From Garcia nutans (taxonomy: Eukaryota > Streptophyta > Magnoliopsida > Malpighiales > Euphorbiaceae), in assembly GCA_947685225.1 (NCBI GenBank), contig CANTUV010000024.1, positions 26,678,001 through 26,742,000 of the forward strand: a stretch of 64,000 nt of DNA, given 5' to 3'. Positions 57,273 through 64,000 of this stretch are shown here, in pieces. The position numbers were made by a program, and so were the translations under genes. The notes beneath the pieces are model-generated. The model worked only from the letters and a program-made list of their open reading frames with translations. It had not been told where the DNA came from and did no database searches. The first letter of the stretch is position 1. The number at the start of each line of letters is the position of its first letter.

Positions 57273-58377
57273 GAGACCCCTATCTTGGGTTTTGAATAAG
57301 TTACAAAAGAAATGGTTGTTATAGCCATTAGCTCCTCGACCTTTTCCAAATCCAGTCTTACTAAACATTGACACCAAAGCCTTATGCCAATTACAATGGA
57401 TGCAATGCAAGGACATGAGATAGATAATTGCATGGGGGTTAAGGCATGAGATCCAAAACTAATTGATAATGGGAAGTTGCTTGAACCTAACAAACCTAGC
57501 ACAAAGGGCTATTCTTTGCCTAAGTTCAATAAATTAACTATACCAACAACTTTCATGATAAAAGGGAATGAGAATATTGTCTTGTCATCCTCTCAAGACA
57601 TAGGTGATGAAACTATAAAAAAAGAGGTTTCGCTTGCAAAGATATAATCAACCATGGGTGAGGTGGCATTAACCGTTATACTGTGAGTGAATTTTAGGAT
57701 TCAACTGATAGTGATGAAGAATTAGAAGCCAAGGAAAAATAGTGCAATTTGTTAGAACCCAAAGAAGAAGTACTCAATGCCTGCTCTAGCAAACCATATG
57801 GCAGGGCTCCACCGAACAAAGTAGAGACTGACAAGGGAAAGGATGATGGGATAGAAAGAAAAGAAGATAAAGATGATATCATCCTTAAGCAATTGAAAAG
57901 GACCTAAGCCAGCATCAGTATTTGGGACTTATTTGCTAAATCCAAGAAGTATAGTAAAACTATGGCCAAAGCTATGGTAAGGATGTAGATTTCCACTTCC
58001 ACAACACCAAAGGAGCTAGTTAGTTTTATGGGGACAAAGTAAGTCAAAGAGGCAAAGAAAAGTAAAGACATTCAAGAGGTAAATAAGGTTGAAGTTGGGA
58101 TGGTTCTTTCAGATGCTGACTTACCCGAAGATGGGAAAGACCACATCTACCCATTTTTCATTAGGGTGGAGGTCAAGGAAAAGAGAACCCCTTGTGTCAT
58201 GGTGGATGATGGATCCGCTATAAATGTTTGCCCACTCAAGATTCTGCCAAAGCTTGCCATATCCACTCGTGGCCTGGGCCTATCCAATATAATAATCCTA
58301 GCTTATGATAATACTAAGAGGTAAGTTGAAGGAACCTTCAAAACTCAAGTAAAGACAAGACCTATTAAATCTATAGT
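57273..58377 (+). pseudogene. Tat gag end and first part of the protease
   Basis: 57300-57460 reads PNPVLLNIDTKALCQLQ and after a stop WGLRHEI, the knuckle context also seen at 42470-42600. Then DNGKLLEPNKP and STKGYSLPKFNKLTIPTTFM. From 58100 an open piece (74 codons) holds FFIRVEVKEKRTPCVMV and the protease active site DDGSAINVCP (aspartates at 58205-58210), the form usual in Tat elements. Stops are frequent before 58090. The frame continues after the inserted LTR at 61184. Confidence 0.85.
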
Positions 58378-59460
58378 TGTAACACCCCGATACCCCATAT
58401 AAGTACTATACATATACCGGGTACACATACAGTAAGTATATAAAGTATGAGGATGTCACTTTTCGTTACAATTTAAAAACCTTTAACAGAGTTTAAACCA
58501 CAATACATTAATTTAAAGAGCATTTACAAATCATTATACTTTTAATGATCTTACCTATATATATAAGAATCTTATCTTTATCAAAACTTCATTTATACAT
58601 ATAAATACACTCTTGTCAGAAATACATCATAATTAAAAATTATACATGTATGTATCACCCTCTAGTTGGTCTCGACAAACTCTTACTCTTCCGGTGGCAT
58701 ATCAAAAGACTTCATATCTTCCACCTAGTCACCTGCGCGATTACACATCCGCGCTAAGCCCGAGAGCTTAGTAGTACAAATAAATAATATAAACATACAT
58801 TATAGAAGTTCTAACATATAATGATATATCAAATTTCATGTACCATTAGTTTCCTATCATGGTTTCCCTTTTTAGTTACACCTTTCATATATCTCTACTA
58901 ATCTCATATATTATATATACATATATACATATCATTAACACCAACCACAATCCATCACTAATACTCACAATCATTATATCAATATACATATTACATATCA
59001 TACTTCATATCATTATTTTATTCACAATTCACCAATCATGAATCACATTTCCAACAAAGGCAAACATTATACCATTCACAGTTCACCAATCATGAATCAC
59101 ATTTAACAAAGACAAGCATGGGCCCAAAACACACTAATATGCCATTCCCTTTTTTAGAGTTAATGCTTTGGTTTTGTTATCACATTCATCATTATCATAA
59201 ACCCAACTAGGCTTCAAGGATTTGGTTCAACCAAGCTTCAAGGGGAACAAAGCATGCTAAGTATCAACCCAACTTGGCTTCAAGAACCAACCCAACCTAG
59301 CTTCAAGGGTTGTAACATCTCAATTAGGCTTCAAGGATCAAATCCAACCTAACTTCAAGAGATTGTTACCAATATTAGGCATGCCACCAACAACAAACTC
59401 TGAAAATGGAATAACACATTAGCCACACAATTCATTTAGCAATTTCATTCTCAATTGAAT

Positions 59461-59610
59461 CATCATAGCCAATCACAATGGCTTCACATCACATTTGAGT
59501 TATCATAGCCAATCACAATGGCTTCACTTCACATTTGAGTTATCATAGCCAATCACAATGGCTTCACATCACATTTGAGTTATCATAGCCAATCACAATG
59601 GCTTCATATC
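59461..59610. repeat. 40-bp tandem repeat, four units
   Basis: Period exactly 40 bp (59461, 59501, 59541, 59581), unit from TATCATAGCCAATCACAATG to GCTTCACATCACATTTGAGT. Units two to four are almost identical; the first has CATC for TATC and the last decays after 30 bp. Confidence 0.95.
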
Positions 59611-59726
59611 ATGTCATGTCTCAATTCATATTATAATATTTCATAGTATACATAATCAATTACCCCATCATATCCTTCACATTTTACATATAGCATCATT
59701 GATATAACATTACAAAGTACTTTATT

Positions 59727-59967
59727 CATATAACACATTACCATTCACAAGATTCACAATGTATAAAACATAACATTGTTCATATAGTATCATATGCATC
59801 ATCATTACTCACATTGTGTCCCACATTATACACAATATAACATTATTCATATAACACATTACCTTTCACAAGATTCACAATGTATAAAACATAACATTGT
59901 TCATATAGTATCATATGCATCATCATTACTCACATTGTCCCACATTGTACACAATATAACATTATTC
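59727..59967. repeat. Tandem duplication of about 120 bp
   Basis: 59727-59847 and 59848-59967 agree almost throughout (TCATATAACACATTACC to CAATATAACATTAT), differing by an A/T change (ACCATTC/ACCTTTC), a 2-bp GT indel and few other bases, so the duplication is young relative to the LTR. Confidence 0.93.
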
Positions 59968-61183
59968 ATAGATTTAGAATCTTCCACATATATTTGTTTA
60001 GGTCATTCTTTGTATTAAATGTGTTTAGAGTGTCTATTTTTATGTTTAGGTGCAAGAAGACCTTTGTAGAATCAATACATTGTGAGAAAGGCAAAGAACA
60101 ATCACAGTAGCAACACCTTCAAGGGACACGGCCAAGCTTGTGGCCGTGTCTCTCAACACCAAAAATCCATTAGCAGACACGGGCAAGGGACACGGCTGAG
60201 CCAGTGGCCGTGTCTCTCCAAAAATGACCCAACACGGCCGTGTCTCCTCTAACTTGGCCGTGTCTCCCATAGATTGGTCATGTCTCTCCTTTAGATTTGG
60301 CCGTGTCTCCCAACAAATTCAAAACCAAACACGGCCAAGCCTCCTTGATTGCATTAAATCACATTATACACAACTTAACCTTATTCAAATGGATATAATC
60401 AATGTTATGAACATTTATTTTACAAGTTCATCACAATATTCACCTTAACAATACATCAATAATACATTTAATCACTTACCATTTCAAAACCCTAAAATCA
60501 ACATCACTCTTAACTTACCATCTTCAAACCAAAACCAACACCAATTCAATCTTTTTAACTTACACTCAATTTCAACACTTATAAACACATCTCAAACACA
60601 CCAAATCATAATATCAACAAATCATAACTCACCTCAAACACAACTTCAAAATAACAAAGGAAAACAAGAGAGTACTTACCAAAATTGAGGAAATTCCACA
60701 AATCTCCAACTTAATCCTTTGATTCTTCCTTCAATTTGATTTTAGAAATCAAAGCACCTCTCTTGATCTCTTCTTCCTTTGGTAGCCGGCCACACTAAGC
60801 AAAGAAAAGAAAAATGAAGACAAGTCAAACTTTTCTTCTTCTTTAAATCTCCACCAAGCAATTCTAACAAAGCAATTACCTAAATGCCCTTCATCCATTT
60901 AACTTAACTTCTTTTCACTTATATGCCCATTTAAGTAATTTCACATATCACAAATAAAATATCTTCTTCCCTTGACTCCTCATTTTGACCAACATATATG
61001 TTATATATATTACCATATACCCAATATATACACTTTCTCTCTAGACATTACTTTCCTTTTTAAACAATACCTAAACATTCTCTTTTCAATTTCTTTTCTT
61101 ATCAACATAACATATACACATAATTCAAACAAACAACAATTATATCCAAACTTCTAGGGCACACATTGGGATATTACAACAGT

Positions 61184-61977
61184 TGAATTTGTGGTTTTAG
61201 ATATACCAGTTACCTTTGCATTACTATTGGGTCAGCCATGGTTTCATCCTCTTAGTGGAGTAGCTTTAACACTTCACCAAAAGATCAAGTTTCTAAGCAA
61301 TAATGGGATGATAATAATTGAGGCAGAAAACAGCGATGTAGTTAATACTCTTATGGTGGAAAGGCTCTCCAATGGTTTCCATGTGGCTGGTATTTCTAAA
61401 GACACGATATTAGGTTCTAAGATTCTAACCATGATGAAAAACATGGATTACTTACCTGGAACTGAACTTGGGAAAGGAAAAGCATGTGTGACGGAGCTTC
61501 CAAATTTCAAGACTCAAGTATCAAGGAAAGGGCTAGGTTAGGAAGGAATATATGGAGATACTCTACTGAAGGGAGACAAGAAAATGGAATTTCCTCCTCT
61601 TGAGTAGATATTTGTTAAAGCTCCAAAATTAGGACCTCTATAAGGGAAGCTAGAGCCTGTAATGTTCATAGGAAAGATGATTCTAGGGTTTGAGATATTT
61701 GTTGATGTTGCTGAGCTTACTGAACAGGTAAAGAAGGAGATCATTTCACCGACTTACCAAAGAGTCAAAAAGAGGGAAAGAAGGAAGCTGGCCCTAAATC
61801 CATAAGACTTCAGAAGAGATTGTTACTCTCATTGAAGATCAATTTGAAGATCTTGTAATATGTGATGATGAGAACATTGATTTTAATTTTGATTATGACT
61901 TTGATTTGTCTGCTCCTTATGAGGATGATGATGTTTTCTTTTCCAAAATGAATGCAATAAAGTTTGATTTTGCTTAA
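61184..61977 (+). pseudogene. Tat protease C-terminus and G-patch-like segment
   Basis: Continues the protease with FVVLDIPVTFALLLGQPWFH (the ILGRPW-type motif) and LHQKIKFLSNNGMI. At 61430-61545 MMKNMDYLPGTELGKGKA and SRKGLG have the spacing of a G-patch (glycine-rich RNA-binding) motif, which many Tat-lineage polyproteins carry after the protease. Stop at 61539-61541. The following 430 bp to the RT are broken (FEIFVDVAELTEQVK near 61690) with an acidic stretch encoded at 61850-61940. Confidence 0.78.
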
Positions 61978-62900
61978 TTGTGTGATGTTTTTCTTGATGG
62001 TTGCATACATCAATCTGGTGATTACATGAGCATTTTTAATATTAACTCTGTTGACACTCAATCATTAAATTTGGGAACACCTGAAAACCCTAAAAATATT
62101 AGTATAGCATCCAACATTAGTCTTGAAGATAGAGAGATATTTGAAATAATATTTAAAAAATATAAAGAAGTTTTTGCTTGGTCTTATGAAGATATGCCAG
62201 TAATTGATCGAAATGTAGCTGAGCATAGTATCCCAACCTACACTCACAAGAAGATTGTCAATCAAAAGTTAAAACGCCTAAGACCAAAATAGGTAGAGAT
62301 GATCAAGGAAGAGGTTACCAAGCAGTTACAAGTGAAGTTCTTAGAAGTAATTGAATATCCTGATTGGTTGGCCAATATTGTTTCGGTACCAAATAAAGAT
62401 GGAAGGATTAGGATTTGCATGGACTACATGCATTTGAATAAGGTTTCCCCTAAAGATGACTTTCCTTTACCTTATATAAATGTCTTAATTGATAGCGCAG
62501 CCTCTAGCATGCTACACTCATTTGGATTTTTCAAATACAAACAACTATTAATGGCCAAAGAAGATAAGGCCAAAACTACTTTTATAACTACATGGGGTAT
62601 CTTTTTGCTATAGGGTGGTGCCGTTTGGATTAAAGAATGTTGGAGCAACCTACCAGTGGATGTCTACTACCTAATTTCATGATATGATACACAAGGAGGT
62701 TAAGGTGTATGTTGATGACATGATGGTAAAGTCGGAAACAAGAGAACAACATTTCTAGAACCTGGAAAGTTTCATTGAAAGGGGCATTAAGTACAATCTT
62801 AGTTTAAACCTAAAGAAGTGAGGGTTTAGGGTTCCCTCAGGTAAGATGCTAGGATAAATAGTTAGCCCGAACAACATTGAGATTGACCCTAACAAGGTTA
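61978..62900 (+). pseudogene. Tat reverse transcriptase, degenerate
   Basis: 61978-62292 is open up to the RT start (FKKYKEVFAWSYEDMPVID). 62299-62613 holds KDGRIRICMDYMHLNKVSPK, DDFPLPYINVLID and KAKTTFITTWGIF. The first catalytic aspartate region, normally SFMDGFSGYNQ, reads HSFGFFKYKQ and lacks the aspartate. The YVDD box is intact at 62708-62719 in another frame, followed by the KYNLSLN-type and MLGxIVS-type motifs to about 62870. Dead through both lesions and frameshifts. Confidence 0.9.
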
Positions 62901-63628
62901 AGGCAATCAGGGGAATGCCAGCCCTTAAGATGGAGAATGAAGTTAAGGGATTTATTGGAAGGATGCAATACATAAGTAGATTCATTGAAAAATCACAATA
63001 ATATGTGAATCCATCTTTAGACTGCTTAAGAAAAACCAATCAGTTGAATGGAATGATGAGTGTAAGAAGGCTTTCGAGTGCATAAAAGAATACTTGTTGA
63101 ATCTACCTATCTTGAAACCACTGAAACTTGGTAGACCATTGATATTGTACTTAGGAGTTAAAGAAGCATCAATAGGGGCAATGTTGGCCCAGGCGGATGA
63201 ATTAGGAGTCGAGCATGCAATCTACTGCTTAAGTAGGAAGCTTTCGCCTCATGAAATTAAATAGAGTATCATTGAAAAGACTTGTATTGCCATGGCTTGG
63301 TCATCAAAGAAATTACGGCATTACTTTCAGTCTTATAGTGTGCAAGCAATCTCCAGGTTGGATCCAATAAAGTTCCTGAGAGAGACCCCTTCATTAATTA
63401 GGAAGTATGGCTGGTGGTTAATAATCCTAGAAGAATTTAAACTTGAATATATATCCAGGAAAATTATTAAAGGAAGAGCAATAGAAAAATTCTTGGCCCA
63501 ACAACCATTATTCAAAAGTGAGGAAGTAACTTTTGAATTCCCAGATGAACACTTAAGGAAATAGAAGTACAAGAATGGGAGATGTACTTTGATGGAGTTA
63601 TGAATAGGAAAGGAGTTGGATTGGGAGT
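62901..63628 (+). pseudogene. Tat RNase H and first strand of the additional RNase H
   Basis: The first RNase H is seen in RPLILYLGVKEASIGAMLAQ near 63130-63185, EKTCIAMAWSSKKLRHYF at 63275-63330 and the connecting LEEFKLEYIS...KGRAIEKFLAQ. Stops lie at 63262-63264 and near 63562. The second, archaeal-type RNase H characteristic of Tat starts with EMYFDGVMNRKGVGLG (catalytic aspartate in YFDG) and is cut after GGAGT by the Copia LTR. Its continuation, in frame, is at 6942. Confidence 0.9.
63624..63628. other. Left copy of the GGAGT target duplication
   Basis: Directly before the Copia LTR start TGTCGTTG. Identical to 6937-6941, at the same codon of the same domain. Confidence 0.85.
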
Positions 63629-64000
63629 TGTCGTTGCAAGATGCCATCCAAGAGGGTGGTGAATTGGTTGACTTGAAGAAGTGATGGTAAATTAAAAATT
63701 TAAAATCAAACAAAGGAAAAAATGAGTGGAGTATAGAAGAATGAACACAAGGAGTTTATAGTGGTTTGAATTACCTCAATCCTTTGTCCACTTCCTTAAC
63801 AACTTATTAAGGTTCCACTAATCTTGAGCTTTTACATGCTCAACTTTAACTTGGTGTTTTCACAAGCTCACACCAAACTTTTACAAGGTTCGAGAATCTC
63901 CTCACAACCTAAACAAGAGTTTTCATAGGCTCACTCTATAACCTAAGTGTTTCAAAGCTCACACTCAAACTTACAATAGTATTTAATGCTTAGACCCAAC
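63629..64000 (-). repeat. Copia LTR, left end (continues outside the window)
   Basis: Aligns with 5551-5920 from TGTCGTTGCAAGATG on, an estimated 80-85 percent identity with small indels, and stays in register to the window end. In the minus-strand element sense this would be the end of the 3' LTR. About 1 kb of the LTR and the element body lie beyond 64000. Confidence 0.9.

Larger units (their letters stand above)
58378..61178 (-). repeat. Solo chromovirus LTR (family B, 2801 bp), TSD ATAGT/ACAGT
   Basis: Plus-strand ends TGTAACACCCCG and GGGATATTACA, i.e. TGTAATATCCC...CGGGGTGTTACA on the minus strand, the same termini as 54678-57272. Flanks are ATAGT (58373-58377) and ACAGT (61179-61183), one mismatch. 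The protease frame resumes exactly (VEFVVLDIP). It contains the GACACGGCCAAGC / TGGCCGTGTC field at 60120-60340 and two sets of clean tandem repeats. No internal genes. Confidence 0.9.
57273..63628 (+). mobile_element. Tat-lineage Ty3/gypsy element, 5' half
   Basis: Gag end with knuckle, protease, G-patch-like segment, RT with YVDD, RNase H and the first strand of the extra RNase H, all plus strand, cut at 63628 by a Copia LTR with duplication GGAGT. The LTR at 58378-61178 interrupts the protease. The missing integrase, 3' tail and LTR correspond exactly to what is present at 6942-16305. Confidence 0.85.

Noticed and set aside
59440..59610. 40-bp repeats considered as a CRISPR-like array
   Set aside because: Units are directly adjacent without spacers, and the context is a plant LTR.

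Overview
The window looks like repeat-rich intergenic DNA from an AT-rich eudicot nuclear genome. No host protein gene, rRNA or tRNA gene could be supported. Nearly every base that can be assigned belongs to LTR retrotransposons, most of them broken, nested in one another or reduced to solo LTRs. Lineages were assigned from protein motifs, primer-binding sites (PBS), polypurine tracts (PPT) and LTR ends read by eye; the species cannot be named.

Layout. 1-545 is a piece of a Tat-lineage LTR. 546-6936 is a minus-strand Copia element (integrase, gag, PBS, 1386-bp 5' LTR) with a solo Tat LTR inside its gag (2570-4697). It sits in a plus-strand Tat-lineage Ty3/gypsy element whose 3' half runs 6942-16305: RNase H end, integrase, an antisense spliced ORF region, inserted solo LTRs, tandem repeats, PPT and 3' LTR. 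16306-18196 is unassigned. 18360-18712 is a nearly perfect 168-bp-armed foldback. A plus-strand Copia remnant (18719-20062 and 28016-28345) holds a degenerate LTR-like block, which in turn holds a complete 6.8-kb non-autonomous Athila-type element (20761-27549; gag and protease, no polymerase; TSD ATACC).

28346-36781 is an Athila element with gag, protease, RT, RNase H, integrase and an env-position ORF. It is cut by a minus-strand Tat element (36782-46460; paired LTRs, tRNA-Arg-type PBS, gag). 46461-57272 holds chromovirus LTRs, a chromodomain-like integrase end, two Tat LTR fragments joined in inverted order, and an internally deleted chromovirus. 57273-63628 is the 5' half of a Tat element (gag, protease, G-patch-like segment, RT, RNase H) carrying a 2.8-kb solo LTR. 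It is cut by a Copia LTR (63629-64000) that leaves the window.

Main result. The Copia LTR at the right end interrupts the Tat RNase H at exactly the same point as the Copia 5' LTR at the left end: the same 5-bp target duplication (GGAGT), and the reading frame continues across. One nested insertion is therefore seen as two complementary halves in permuted order, 3' half on the left and 5' half on the right. This implies a large duplication (tandem period above 63 kb if adjacent), a circle-derived rearrangement, or an assembly artefact. Other points of note are the foldback, the gag-protease-only Athila derivative whose protease aspartate reads glutamate, the antisense ORF region in the Tat 3' tail, and a GACACGSSCRTGTC-like palindromic motif clustered in LTRs of several lineages. 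No new cellular system was found.
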